DNA from: Trematomus loennbergii
Taxonomy: Eukaryota; Chordata; Actinopteri; Perciformes; Nototheniidae
DNA length: 64,000 nt
Direction of reading: 5' to 3'
Assembly (NCBI GenBank): GCA_012861695.1
Contig: JAAOOA010000027.1
Coordinates: 22,131,356 to 22,195,355 of the forward strand
Positions within the stretch are counted from its first letter, which is position 1, and each line of letters opens with the position of its first letter. Positions 24,572 to 36,854 of the stretch are shown one piece after another. The position numbers were made by a program, and so were the translations under genes. The notes under the pieces were generated by a model that saw only the letters and a list, made by a program, of their open reading frames with translations, was not told the origin of the DNA and ran no database searches.

Positions 24572-26338
24572 ATGACCACAGAGCCGGCCAGTCTGGAGAG
24601 CCTGGGGGTGCTGTTCCAGAGCGATGACTTCATCGTGGTGGACAAGCACTGGGACATCCGCATCGACAGCAAGATGTGGTACGAGAAACACACCGTGCAG
24701 GCGCAGCTGCGGCACCGCTTCCCTCAGCTGGCAGACCCCAGCACCTACTATGGATTCAGGTGGGAATCACACTCTGACTAACACCATCATGTCACATACA
24801 TCAAGTTCATAAAGTTATACTCTCATGTTTTTCTCCACCCTACAGGTTCTGTCATCAGTTGGATTTCTCCACAAGTGGGGCTCTTTGTGTGGCGCTCAAT
24901 AAAGCGGCTGCCGGCCGGGCTTACCGCTGCTTCAAGGACCGAACCGTCACCAAGGCCTACCTCGCCCTTGTAGGGAAACTCAGTAACACACATTTACAGA
25001 GATATAGGCATAGAATGTCAGATTTTTTTGTGTGACTACATAGAACATATTTGGTTTCTTAGGTACGTGGATTGGTGGAAAAAGAGACACAAACTCTGGA
25101 ATTCTCCATTGGCAAGAATTCTTCAGAGGGAAAAACCCACATGATGTGTATCGAGGGAACAGAAGGTTGGTGTGTTTCAGCTCCAATAGAACACACCTAA
25201 TTTCTTCTTCAAAGTTTGTGATGTTCTGATAGAATTTGATTGGAAGATAACAACAGACTATTTATTTAGTTTTTGATTCCTTTTCATTCTCCTGTCAGGT
25301 TGTGAGAACCCGAAGCCTTGCCAAACTGAGCTGACGGTGTTGAGTACGGGTTATATGATGGAGACCCCGTCACAAAGGTCCTGCTGCAGCCGCTCACTGG
25401 TAACACTCATTTGGTCTTTTCATATTAGGGACATTTGAATTTCTTCTCTACTATATGAACATTGCTAGAGAAAGTGTACATTGCCATACAATTTGTCAGG
25501 TTTCTTTCAGGTGTTGCATTGCAAATAAAGACTTTAAGGACAACAGGCTGTATTTAAATCTAACAATTATGTAATTTAATTAAATCTTGCCTGGCATTGT
25601 GATGACGTTTTGTGGTATTGGATCTAGCTCACCTCAGGTTAAACAGCTTCATCAAACATTAAAAGCCACATCAACCAAATTAAAAGTAGATTGACATAAG
25701 ATAAGTAAACCATATCAATCACTGATTAATCAAGCATACTTGTGTCAATTATTGTTAAACAATTGCACTAATGTAGCATCTTTCTCTCTATTCTTATTAA
25801 AACATACCTAAGTGAAGGATTACATAGATGTATTTTCTTGACATGTCTATTATATAAAAATGCTTTGGCCCCACTGTTAAATGTTTTTCTTTCTCTCCGA
25901 CTCCACCACTTGTTTTTTCCCCCAGGCCGAACCCACCAGTTGAGGGTCCACTGCAGCGCTATAGGTCACCCTATTGTCGGGGATTTCACCTACAGCTCTG
26001 GAGCAGACGACGCCCCGTACCGCATGATGCTGCACGCCCACTTCCTGCACATTCCCCTAGAACCTGAGCCCCTGCTCGTCTCGGGTGAAGACCCCTTTCT
26101 CCCCACACTGGATCCAAAATGGCTCCCGCAGCGCTCTTTACGGACACTGACGACCACTGTGGAGGCGCTGCTGGAGCGGAGATTAGAGGAGGACAGGAAG
26201 ATCAAAGAGGAGAAGAGAGAGAGTGCGAGAAAGGAGGAGGAGAGAAGGAAAGGACGCAAGGAACGAAGGACTAAGGAGGAGATTGAGGAGCAGACGAGGC
26301 AGTGTCAGGAGTGGCTGAGCGAATGGGCTGGAGACTGA
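24572..26338 (+). CDS. rpusd1: RNA pseudouridylate synthase domain-containing protein 1 (one-base frameshift)
   Basis: RluA/RsuA-type pseudouridine synthase family. Coding exons are 24572-24759, 24846-24969, 25063-25165, 25299-25399 and 25926-26338, all with GT-AG borders. The N-terminus (TEPASLESLGVLFQSDDFIV, then VDKHWDIRIDSK) matches vertebrate RPUSD1. The catalytic-Asp motif is HQLDFSTSG in exon 2, and the late motif GRTHQLRVHCSAIGHPIVGD opens exon 5. The C-terminus adds a Glu/Arg/Lys-rich coiled stretch and ends CQEWLSEW, as in the human protein. Exon 4 is one base too short: after Leu-Thr-Val-Leu the frame shifts near 25342, the rest (Gly-Leu-Tyr-Asp-Gly-Asp-Pro) reads in another frame, and translation would stop early in exon 5. 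A collapsed GG is the simplest cause. An AATAAA follows at 26817. Confidence 0.92.
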
Positions 26339-26816
26339 ATGTGTTATTTATTATTTATTTGTATTGTTTACCGATGAAGGCCACGTTCAGCATGCAAGCT
26401 CCATCTCACTGCTTTCAGTGCTAAGGTTAGCCACTGAGCTGGGGCATCGTAGCTGAGAAAAAGTGCCTTCCTCAAGTTCCTGTTGCTAAGTGAGGGATGG
26501 GGTTACTTGCTGCCATATCTTTTTCATATGCAGGAAAAAGAGTATGACTGTAATACATTGCTGACATCTTCTCTGGGCTATGTATGAAATCGTTTTTTGC
26601 CAGAGTCCCAGTGTTGGTAAGTTCCTGTGTCACCCACCCTGCATGGCTGTAACATCCATTGAATCCCAAGAAAACTGTATGATCCATGACTGCAATCGTT
26701 GTTTCTTTGTTGTTGTTTGATCATTATTTTACAGCTTTAATCAATGTGTTTTTTTGCCAATGTTTAAACCAAGTTTTACAAATCAATCCAGGATCAGTAA
26801 TGATACAAAGAAGCCT

Positions 26817-26822
26817 AATAAA
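26817..26822 (+). promoter_or_regulatory. Polyadenylation signal of rpusd1 (candidate)
   Basis: AATAAA within CCTAATAAATGC, about 480 bp after the rpusd1 stop codon and before the next mobile element. Confidence 0.4.
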
Positions 26823-26968
26823 TGCTTTCGCAAGAACTCGGCCACCTCTCTAAATCATAACTTTTCCTGCAAATTGTTTTGGAATTCACATTCGATCATC
26901 ACACATGTACAGCGCCGCACACAGAGAAATGTAGACTGCCTTTAAACCTGCAAGGTAGCACATGGAAG

Positions 26969-29900
26969 CAAGGGCGCCGGAAGCGGGGGGGGGGCAGGGT
27001 CCATTGGCCCCCCCACTTTTCAGCCCTGCCCCACATTTTCGCAGCGGCGGATGCCGTGAACACTGTACAAATCCCGTTTCAATAATTCCCCTCTACTCTA
27101 AAGTCGCATCTAAAACGCGATCTGATCTAGCTGTGTATATTTTGTTATTTTTGATTGTTATATTCAATCTCATTAGCTACAGGCATTTTTTAAGCTTGTA
27201 AAGGGAAGACAGGGCTGCCAACACTCACGCATTGAGCGTGAGAGTCACGCAATTAACACATCTCACGCACTCACGCCACACATGCCTTTCCTCACGCTAA
27301 GTTTTCGTTCAAAACAATGTATATAAATATAAAAATAAAGTGAAGGAACAGCAAACCGAGCGGTCTACGAAATGAGACGGTCAGGCTTACGGAGGACTTC
27401 CTGTTTGCGTCACCTGACACCCGCGGTCCGTAGCACTGCCGCCTAGCAACCTGGACAGCGTCACGCATTGTGATTGGCTGTACGGTATTTGCACACTGAT
27501 TGGATGTAACGAGGGTATACCGGGGGTCTGAGCAAAGACGAAGGAGAAGGAGGATGAGAAGAATAAGAGAAGGTAAGGAGAATATATTATAAGATATTTT
27601 CGCGCCACAGGTAAAGTAAAAATATTTTCTTTTGTTCTTTTTTAATTAATTAAAGTTAATGCTAACAAGTGCCAGTATAGCCCTAATAATTACTACTTAT
27701 TTCGTTTTGATTGTTATATTTGATAATATATTATCCAAAAATCATATATTAATGATATACTTTTATATATTATATATTATCAAAAAGATAATTTTTCCAT
27801 CTTGAAATAACATAATATAATATATTATCAAACATTTATATATGTATATAATATAAGATATTTTAGCACCATAGGTAAAGTACAATACTTTCTTTTGTTC
27901 TTTTTAAATAAAAAAATAATTTTAATAAAGAATTTATTAATACCGAAAATATTTTTCTTATATAAATAAATGTTTGCTGTTTGTTATAGGATGTTTTCTA
28001 AAGTGTCAGGGACAGCTGCAGGGAAAAGGACCCTTATTTCCATGTGGGCGGCAAACCAGGCCCCCAAGAAGTCCTATGACCCTGAGAGAGCAGATAGGCC
28101 ACAGGAAAAAACACAGGAACAAGAGGAAGAACTACTGTTGACACAGATAGATGAGCCCTCAGAGAAAGAGGGGACACCTGGTACAAAGACCAGAGCCCAG
28201 GGCGGTGCCGCAACATATAGGTGCTCTTTTAAAAATGAATGGTCACATAAATGGCCATTCATTACAAAGGGGACACTTAGTACCCACTACTGGTGCTCTG
28301 TATGCAGAGTAGAAAATGCTTGCTGTCACCAGGGAATAGCCGATGTTGCAAGGCACGTTAACAGCAAATGCCATCAGGAAAAACAGAAAGCAGTGCAATC
28401 CAGCACTGGAATTCAGCAATTCTCAGTTCCACTTCCTTCTGCTGGGGCAATGACTGTCCAAGAAGTGAAGGTTGGTTATGCTCAGTGGTGTTGTGGTTAT
28501 TTAGTGGATGATAAAGACACTATACTGTTTACATGATAAGCTAATTTCCTAAATAGAGTTTTGCCTTTTTGGAACTAGCATACTCTATTAACTGAATTCA
28601 TTGTGTACATTCACATATTTCATAATCTAACACCAATCCAACTGTATCTTGTAGACAAGGAGGGCAGAATTAAAGATGGCGGTGATGCTGGCAAACCATA
28701 ATCTACCACTGGCTGTCACAGATCATCTGGGGCCACTCATGAAAGAGTGCTTCAAAGACTCACCCACTGCACAGGACTATAAATGTGCAAGGACCAAGAC
28801 CTCTTGCCTCATAAACAAAGTATTGGCGCCACATTACCAGAACGCACTGGTGATGCTGATGAGGGAGAATCCATACACCATCATTACAGATGGCTCAAAT
28901 GACACAGGTAGGAATTAAATACCTTTACATCCTGGTATGAACAACATTATTTTTCTTTTTTATTCTAGCCATATTATTTTAAGTATGAGATATATATTTA
29001 TTTGATGTTCCCTAAGACAATGTGCTAATTTCTTTGTCAATGCAGGAAGAGAAAAGATGAACCCCCTTACTGTGCGTGTGTTTGATGTGAATAGGGTGGC
29101 ACATCGGTTCCTAGATATGTGCACCACAAGTGGAACCAGATCTGGTACAGCAGAGCTAATCTTCCAAAAGATTGATGCCACCTTACAAAACCACAAGATT
29201 CCATGGTGCAACTGTATTGGTCTCTCTGTAGACAATGCAGCCGTGAACATCGGACAACACAATTCAATCGCATCAAGAGTTCTGCAAAACAACCACAGTG
29301 TTTATGTACATGGTTGCCCGTGTCATATTTTACACAACACTGCAAAGCGAGCAGGTCTTACCTTTACTGAGGTAAGTGTATGTTGAATATATGTTAAATA
29401 TTTAGGTGATGTACAGGGGATACAGTTACAAAAAATGTTTAATTGCAGGTGTCACATTTTGATCTGGAGGACGTTGTGGTTGATGTGGGCTTTTGGTTTA
29501 AAGGAAGCACCAACCGCAAGGGATTTCTGGCAGGTATCAACTTTCCAGCCAGTTCTACACAAATTATACAAACTAAAATGTAAGTAGTTAACTGGTAATA
29601 TGCGTCTTATACAACTGTGGAATATATTTCCTTTGAACAGAGTTTTGTGAGCTCTTTGAGTCAGAATACCTGGAAGTCCTACAGCATGCCTCTGTGCGGT
29701 GGTTGAGCCTTGAAACCTGTGTGACCCGCATTCTGAGATTGTACGAGCCACTTGCCAGCTATTTCCAATCAACAGGTAAGATATATATCCAAATATATGC
29801 TATATTATGCAGTCTTGAAATCAACATTATGTGTGTGAGTTGTATCTTTGTTTTCTCTCACTTATAGAGGGGAATCAGCCAAGACTGAAGAGGCTACAGG

Positions 29901-31612
29901 GAGCCTTTTCTGACCCCATGACTGAAGTGTATCTCCTCTTCTACCAAGCAACCATACCAGCCTTCACCTCTCTGAATCTCCTCTTCCAGAGACAACATCC
30001 ATCTATATTTTTATTGCAAGATGAGGTATATCTAGAGGAAGTGATTTAAGCCTGCATTCCAGTATTTTGTTAATGTAATATTCGGGTAAGATGTAATACT
30101 TTCTTAAATATATTTCAGATGATTACATTCATCCGCAAGCTCTGCTCCAAGTTCCTCTTGCCCACAGTACTGCAGACCCACCTTAAGCCTCAGGACATCC
30201 CATATGTGGATAAGGAGAACCATCTGCCTGGTAATTGTAATTTAGTGAAAAGTAAAGTAAGATGAAGTGTGTGTGTATATATGGTAACAGTCAAAAGTCT
30301 GGACACACTTCACATTAAATCTAATTATATTGAAGTTTATATATGAATACAATAATGGGATTAGTTCTAGACTGATTGTTTCATGATTTGACACAGAGAA
30401 AAAAAGCCTTCAACTGGGCATGTTCAGACCTTTGTATAGTACATATTTATATGTGTAATTGTCTTTTGGAATTACATGAGTAATCATTCAAATGCTATAA
30501 TGAAGCTCACGGAAAGGTGTGTATGTAAGTGCTTTTATGAAAGTACATTGGATTTGATTGTGTTTTCTGCATCTCTAACAGGATACAAACTGAATGTCGG
30601 CTTCATCACCAGGGTGAGGCTCAATCATCTCCTGGATGCTGGGGACATCACCGCCCAGAAAGTGGAGTTATTCCACACCGCATCCCTCAACTTCTTTGTG
30701 AAAGCTGTAGAGTATGCTCTACAAAGGCTGCCTCTAAGTGAGCCCTTGCTGAAGCATGCCAGGTTTCTTGATGTGAGGCAGAGGGCAGAATGTGGGGTGG
30801 AGGATGCCCTCTACTTTGTTGACAGGTAAAATGTATATATTAATTTATTTTCTAATTCTTCAGAAATTAACAACCAATATAAACAAATATACCAACTACT
30901 CAGTTTCACCCTTACCTTTGAAGTATATCTCAAAGTGAATAGAAGTTTGTAACTCTACCTTTGTTTCTCTTCAAAAAAGGTATGCCCACCTTCTCCCCTA
31001 CCACAGCCCACAAGATCATGACTCATTGGGGGAGGAGTTCCTGGACTACCAGACCATGCCTGTGCCAATATTGGAAGCAGACCCAGATATTGAGGGCTTC
31101 TGGGCCAACATGGCCAGTTTAAAACACAAGGTCAGATATCTAAGTGTGTCTCATTCCACAATGTGGACTAATTTCGAGTGACATGTGTGTATTCATTGTG
31201 CAACTTAACCCTGTTGTTCATGTTTTACAGGTGACAGGTGTGGGCCATAGACTGTATATATAAAGGTGTGGGCAGGTTTGATAGACTCTCCACTGTTGCC
31301 AAACTTGTGTTAGTCTTGCCACACTCAAATGCTGACGCAGAGCGAGTGTTTTCTGTGGTGGGACTAAACAAAACAAAAACAAGGAACAGCCTGGCCCTGG
31401 AGGGGACACTGTCGTCTCTCATGACAATAAAGATGGCAGACTTGGAGCCATGCTTTTAATCCCTGTCAAGTTATGTATGTAAATATTTTTTTAATGTAAA
31501 TAGTTTGTACATGTTCAATACATTTGTAACACTGTACACATGAAAGTTTCTTTTTTTGTATTTTTTTTTTGTGGTGACTAACCCCCGAAAATGTCCTAGC
31601 ACCCTACTCTGT
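26969..31612 (+). mobile_element. hAT-superfamily transposon with intron-containing transposase gene
   Basis: The left end, CAAGGGCGCCGGAAGC, is followed by a G-rich run and a C-rich stretch (GGCCCCCCCACTTTTCAGCC). The right end, near 31575-31612, is a degenerate inverse (CCCCCGAAAATGTCCTAGCA ending CTCTG). Between them lies one complete transposase gene in the same orientation. The two 8-bp flanks do not match, so the ends are approximate or the element is old. Confidence 0.55.
27991..31459 (+). CDS. hAT transposase, ten coding exons, disrupted near the C-terminus
   Basis: Exons with GT-AG borders and consistent phases: 27990-28470, 28655-28907, 29046-29371, 29449-29533, 29641-29775, 29868-30025, 30119-30230, 30582-30825, 30980-31130 and 31231-31459. 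The N-terminus has a TTF/BED-like zinc-binding motif ([14 protein letters not shown]...HVNSKCH). The RNase-H-like core shows ITDGSNDTG (first Asp), [10 protein letters not shown] (second Asp), CPCHILHNT and VRWLSLETC. The C-terminal dimerisation domain with the catalytic Glu reads [14 protein letters not shown] and the frame ends DLEPCF. A 5' UTR exon ending at 27572 (AAG|GTAAGG) is likely. A 28-bp insertion at 31246-31273 shifts the frame in the last exon, so the C-terminal domain is lost unless it is bypassed. Confidence 0.8.
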
Positions 31613-31644
31613 CCAGACGCATGTGGATTATATAAAAAAATGAA

Positions 31645-32736
31645 CTGCATTATTCAGTGGCAAGTGATGCATCAAACAAAGGTACGATCAAGTGTTTCCC
31701 CATTGTACTGAGATATTTTCACTTTGAGGAGGGCGTGCAACATGCACTGTTGGATTTTTACAGTGATAGCAACGAAAAGTCAGAAGCTATAACAAATCAG
31801 TTGCTATCTAAACTGGAGATGTCTGGACTGTGAAAAAAATGTCAGCATATGCAGCAGACAACGCCAGCGTTAACTATGGAAAACACAACAGTGATTATCA
31901 GAAACTGAAACTGGCTCAAAAAGACGTGCTCGCTGCAAACTGTTTAGCCCATATTCTGCACAATGCAACAAGATATGCAGCAAGCAACTTGGATATTGAC
32001 ATTGAAAATGTTGTGCTTAAGGTGTATTGCCATTTTAGCATCTCAGCTAGCAGAACGGCGCAGTTGAAGGAATTCTGCGAGTTTGTGGAAGTGGAGGAAT
32101 GCAATCTGCTGCGGCACGTTGTCACGAGATGGTTGTCTCTGCTGCCATCTATTGACAGAATCCTGAAGTGTTGGAGACCCCTGACCAGCTACTTTCAGAG
32201 TCTAGGTGAGGAGGAATGCTCCAAGATTTTGTGGAAATGCTTTGGAGAGGATGGCAACGAAGTATCTGAGATGTATTTTCTCTTCCTCAGTCACATTCTG
32301 AAAGTGTTTTCAGACTGCATTGAAGCACTTGAGGCCAAATCATTCAGCATAACCTCTGTGTTTAAGGTAATGACTGAACTGAAAGGGAAACTTGAGAGAA
32401 GGTTAAAGGACACATTTTTTGGCTTTGCTGTGAACAACAAACTCAAGCAGCTAACCCCTGATCTGGCAAAGAAATGTGAGGCTGATTTTCTTGTTTTCTA
32501 TGAAAGAGCCAAGAAATACGTGAGTGAAAGGTATGACTTTTCTGAGAACAGCTTTCATAGTAAAGTGTCAAAGCTTGGCCTCACAACTGCTGTGTCCTAT
32601 GGAGAATACAGTGATGCAGTCCAAGCCTGCAGCCTGAAAGACATTGACATGGATGGACTCTATGAGGAATATGGCATGGTGGAAGCTATTCTCAGCTCTT
32701 CAGAAATGGAAGGATGCCACAGTGAGGAGCGGTATC
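31645..32736 (+). pseudogene. Second, intronless hAT transposase remnant
   Basis: A continuous frame from 31836 to beyond 32700 encodes AADNASVNYGKHNS (second Asp), CLAHILHNATRYA and VTRWLSLLPS, the core of a hAT transposase of a different lineage from its left neighbour. An upstream piece, 31650-31830, holds the first-Asp motif SVASDASNKG in another frame; a one-base slip in the A-run near 31832 separates them. The start, zinc finger and C-terminal dimerisation domain are missing. The right end is cut by a TTAA-target element at 32737. Confidence 0.8.
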
Positions 32737-33200
32737 TTAACCTGTTAAGCCCCGAGCCTGTTTTTCAGGTTTCAGGCTCGAAAATGACATGCCCAAAACA
32801 AATGACTACAACTTAACTTCTAAAAGGGTTATATGAATAATTTATTTTATCAAAGCAAGGTTACATCTGTGAGTTGGATGTAGAAGTTTCAGAATCAATA
32901 TAGATGTTTCTCAGTCAGAGTAAATTCAGATGGAACATAGCAAAAAAAGGTAAATTCTTACCTCCGCCTAAAGAAAAAACATTACTTATAGTGAAAACCA
33001 CCCTTGAATGATGGGATGGTAGACTAAAAGCTTTAGGAATCCAAACTATAACATATAATAAGTACCCTGTATCAAGATTGAGGCAAAACAAGTTAAATTT
33101 GACCTTTTTAGAGAGGTTTAGCAAAAAAAAGTTCCAGGCGGAATAAGCTTTGGGCACATTTGGGTACATCTGGTTCCATCAGTGCCATTTGACCTTTTTC
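32737..33200. mobile_element. Truncated copy of the 948-2062 TTAA element
   Basis: TTAA at 32737-32740 is followed directly by CCTGTTAAGCCCC, then sequence matching 955-1480 with shared blocks such as GTTGGATGTAGAA and TGAATGATGGGAT. The right terminal repeat is absent. Confidence 0.7.
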
Positions 33201-33451
33201 AGGTACCAAACTATAAAAATGGTGTATTACATTGAATTATCACCATAGGTAGTCATTCCATCCAAAGAAAAAAAAAAATACTCAAGTAAAGTCTAAATAT
33301 GTCAAAATAGTACTTAAGTACAATACGTAAATGTACTTTATTACTTTCCACCAATCCACCAATTGCTATGAAGATATGTTTATAGATAATCAGCAAGATC
33401 AATAAACTGATGTTCCTGCGCCTCCTATTTTTTAAATCTTTGCCCCCCCCC

Positions 33452-33457
<6 letters not shown>

Positions 33458-33519
<62 letters not shown>
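33458..33519. repeat. (TC)n microsatellite
   Basis: About 30 TC units preceded by a C-run and CTGTCTGTC. Confidence 0.95.
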
Positions 33520-33523
<4 letters not shown>

Positions 33524-33934
33524 GTCTCGTCCCTGTTTTGTTTATGTGTTTTTATACAACCTATAGGTCTATTACGCAGTCTCACTTCACCAAAGCACCA
33601 GCATCATATGACAATATAGCAGGCAGTGTAAAAACACCAATGTTCTTCATAGCCAGAAATGCCTGAACTTGGTCTGCTATTTTGCTAATAGCCGCGTTTC
33701 ACACCAAGTACTTTCCTGTACTTAGTTCCGGCACTAAGAGCCCTGGCGCTTTTAACCCCAGGGCACTTAGTACAGATCGCGTTCACACCGGAGTACTTTT
33801 CCCTGAGGGAAGATTACAAGTACAGTAGGTGGCGGTAAGCACCTTAAAGTTGTTTGCAATCCGCTACAAAACAAGAGAAGAAGAAGAAAAACTTCCCGCG
33901 TATACTGTCTGTTGTTTACCTTCCGACCTCAGAC

Positions 33935-34192
33935 ATGATGGAGATGGAGTCGACTGAAGTTGTGCTGTTTGTGCTCATGTTATACAGCTTTGTAACTTCG
34001 TTAATGCGGCCAGAGCCTGAGCCTATTAGGCGTCCGACAAAAATCCGGAGCCGCCACACGTCGAATGCTATAATCGCAAAGTTTCTTCAGCATCAAAGGC
34101 AGTTCAAAAGCTTTAGGAAAAGGATTGGCCGACGGAAAGCACACATGATTGCCATGTTTCACCGTAGGATGGCTGATACAGGATCTGTTTAA
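33935..34192 (+). CDS. Short basic protein of the Harbinger-like element
   Basis: An 85-residue frame from ATG at 33935. It has a hydrophobic N-terminal stretch (STEVVLFVLMLYSFVTSL), then a basic region rich in Arg, Lys and His (IRSRHTSN, QFKSFRKRIGRRKAH). It could be the N-terminal exon of a Harbinger nuclease; no DDE motif is present, so a full transposase is excluded. Confidence 0.35.
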   Translation: MMEMESTEVVLFVLMLYSFVTSLMRPEPEPIRRPTKIRSRHTSNAIIAKFLQHQRQFKSFRKRIGRRKAHMIAMFHRRMADTGSV

Positions 34193-34922
34193 TCGCCATG
34201 TCGGTTTTCTTTATTGCACTCTCAAGACATAACATTAAATAGAAATATTTTAAATGTAACTAAAGTGTCAGTTGTACATGTCAGTAAACATTGTCAATAT
34301 AAAATAAAGTGTCAGTTGTACTATATAATAACAGTAATAACAATATAAAATAAACTCCCAGGTGTAGGGAGTCTCAGCAGCAAACCCACCTTTATTATAT
34401 ATATTCCTGAGACCCACTGCATCCGTCTGCCATAAACACTATGCAAACATACATGTTAGTTTTGGCCCATAGTGGACTCCATGTTGTGTTGTGTGAAATG
34501 GGGGGGAATTAAAAGTTTAGGTCAAATAATATTTAAAATGATATAAATTGTCATATTTGTGTATGTGCCCCTGCCATTCCCCCACAAGGTTGCAACATTG
34601 ATGATAAATAAATGACAAATAAAGCTTTGCCAGTTTATAACCGATGAAACATGATGGTATCAGAATAATCACTTACATGTGATGTATAGGATGCTACACA
34701 GGTCACAAAAGATAAAGTGTCAGGAGAAATAAGCTTAATCGCCATGTCGGTTTTCTTTATTGCACTCTCAAGACATAACATTAAATAGAACAATTTTAAA
34801 TGTAAATAAAGTGTCAGTTGTACATGTCAGTAAACATTATATATAAAATAAAGTCATAACAGTAATAACAATATAAAATAAACTGTCCCAGGTGTAGGGA
34901 TATTCTCAGCAGCATACACACC

Positions 34923-36150
34923 TTAGTGCAACGTTGTGTGTCGTGTGTCAGTATTTACAAAAACTATACCAAATAAACTGTTATTAAATGCAGTTTGTCG
35001 CTCATCCTGCCGCTGCGCCGACGCTTCCTCATGGCGCAGCGCCCACACTTCATCCTGGTGCTGCTGGCGCTCCATCTGCTGCTTGAACACTTCTGCCTGG
35101 CGCTCCTTGGTGAACAGCACCATCTGATCTCCACGCAGCGACTCATTCACCACGGCACGCCGGTCCTCCAACGCCTGGGCGGTGTCAAAGAAATTCGCAT
35201 CCCGTGTCCGCTTTCCTAAGAGGGGAAAATAAGCAATATACAAGATCTGTTTAGTCGCCATGTAGTTTTACAACATACTAGGAATGTGTTTTTTGTATTT
35301 TCACAAATAGAATTAAGGTTTCACAAATCTGAAACTGTGTTATAAAGAATCTTTTGACTCTCTGGGATAATCCAGTCCAGATTTGATGAGTCTAGGTATA
35401 GTGGTTTTAGATCAGGACCTGGTCTAATGTGGTCTACATGTAAAAAAAGCACTGAAATCTCCCTTTTTTGTATTTTCACAAATAGAATTAAGGTTTCACA
35501 AATCTGAAACTGTGTTATAAAGAATGTTTGGCCTCTCTGGGATAATCCAGTCCAAATAAATCGGCTATGCAGCGATTTAAGTAAGGTTCAAACACGGAGG
35601 ATTGTTCCTTTTTGAAGAGTGCTTCATGTATGCTTGAACTTTGTTTAATGTTGTTGAGGCAGTTAAACATAAAATATGATGAATATTATGAAATAAACAT
35701 GATTGTGAACATCATCAGTTCGATGCGTGCGTAACGTTCTTTCACAAGACAAAAGTTACAGTGTGTGTACCTTTTGCGTTTGGTTGCTGGTGAGGACGAC
35801 CAAGAACTGTGATCTAGAACGCAAAGCTCGCTTGTTTCCAATCCCGAGAGTTGTCCATCCTCGCCTGAAACAGACGATTAGTGCCATGAGTTAGTGAAGC
35901 AAATTACAGAAACACTGCACAGTTATTCACAAGTCAAAACGTTTTCATAGCGGCGGAGAATATCTAGCTAGCTAGATGTAGCTAGCTCGGGGCCGGTGTT
36001 AGCCTATTATGGCTAGCATGGCTAGCTTGATCTACTGAGCAAATAAAAGTACATCTGAGACCATTATTGTGCAGATTAAAACCCCAGTGCATGTCGTTGA
36101 TTTTACCTTCGTCGTGGTAGTCATCGTTGGCCACTGAATCCGCCGTTTGT
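34923..36150 (-). CDS. Spliced coiled-coil protein of the Harbinger-like element (5' end uncertain)
   Basis: The last exon, 35215-34923, encodes ANFFDTAQALEDRRAVVNES and then a Gln/Glu/Arg-rich helix (FKQQMERQQHQDEVW). A middle exon, 35864-35771, encodes EDGQLSGLETSELCV, then SSWSSSPATKRK; both borders are GT-AG and the phases agree. An upstream exon ending near 36107 (GAAG|GTAAAA) supplies the acidic ANDDYHDEG in phase; its 5' border is not resolved. The layout resembles the Myb-like accessory protein of Harbinger elements, but no SANT domain can be pointed to, so the role is inference. Confidence 0.45.
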
Positions 36151-36398
36151 AGTCCTGAGTTTCTTTATATTTAGCCGGCTGTGCACAATTCCCAGGTCGA
36201 GTGAAAGCTACCGAACTGGCTTCAGTAGCATTCCCTGGGTCGCCTCCTCGGCGTAGATCTCCAGAAGCTAACAAGTGATTATCAAAACCCGTTTGTGATT
36301 ACCTAAAACAGTTCAAACAATACATGTTCACTAAAATACAATTCAACATAATACATGTTTACTTCAATACAGTGTAGAATCATATCTTTTTACTTCAG

Positions 36399-36513
36399 AT
36401 CGTAGACTAAAAGCTTTAGGAATCCAAACTATAACATATAATAAGTACCCTGTATCAAGATTGAGGCAAAACAAGTGACATTTGACCTTTTTAGAGAGGT
36501 TTAGCACAAAAAA
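36399..36513. repeat. Internal fragment of the TTAA element seen at 948 and 32737
   Basis: Matches 33020-33130 closely (TAGACTAAAAGCTTTAGGAA; GTACCCTGTATCAAGATTGA). Neither terminal repeat is present. Confidence 0.65.
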
Positions 36514-36854
36514 AATAAAATAAAATACAATAACAATTCCAATAGTACAAGCACTCTTCTTGTGCTATCTTTGCACTTACATTGACACTTTAGCCTCACC
36601 ACTAAGAAATAATCAAAAACTAAGTGTTAACATTTAAGATACAAATGTTGATATGCTTCCTGTAACCTCCAAATAAACTTTTTATCACAAGGTGAGTTCC
36701 TTTTTTTATTTCCTGCTATTTAAACACAAGTTTATTTAGACCATATTACGTCCAAAACACGTCAGGCATTGTTTCTGATAGCAACTTTCTGTGGGTCCAC
36801 CATCCGAAATTACGTAATATCGGCAGCAAATCTGTATCCGCTCGTTGTACCCCT

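Larger units (their letters stand above)
33690..36290. mobile_element. Harbinger-like DNA transposon (partial) with two converging small genes
   Basis: The left end (GCCGCGTTTCACACCAAGTA) and the internal block AGTAGGTGGCGGTAAGCACC look like fish PIF/Harbinger elements; this is recalled, not searched. A short frame on + and a spliced frame on - converge. A segment of about 185 bp is repeated in the same orientation at 34191-34387 and 34737-34921. An 85-bp segment is repeated at 35287-35375 and 35466-35552. The matching right terminal repeat was not found. Confidence 0.45.

Noticed and set aside
26961..31620. 8-bp target duplication for the spliced hAT element
   Set aside because: CATGGAAG at the left and TCCAGACG at the right do not match; the element ends are called from terminal motifs only.
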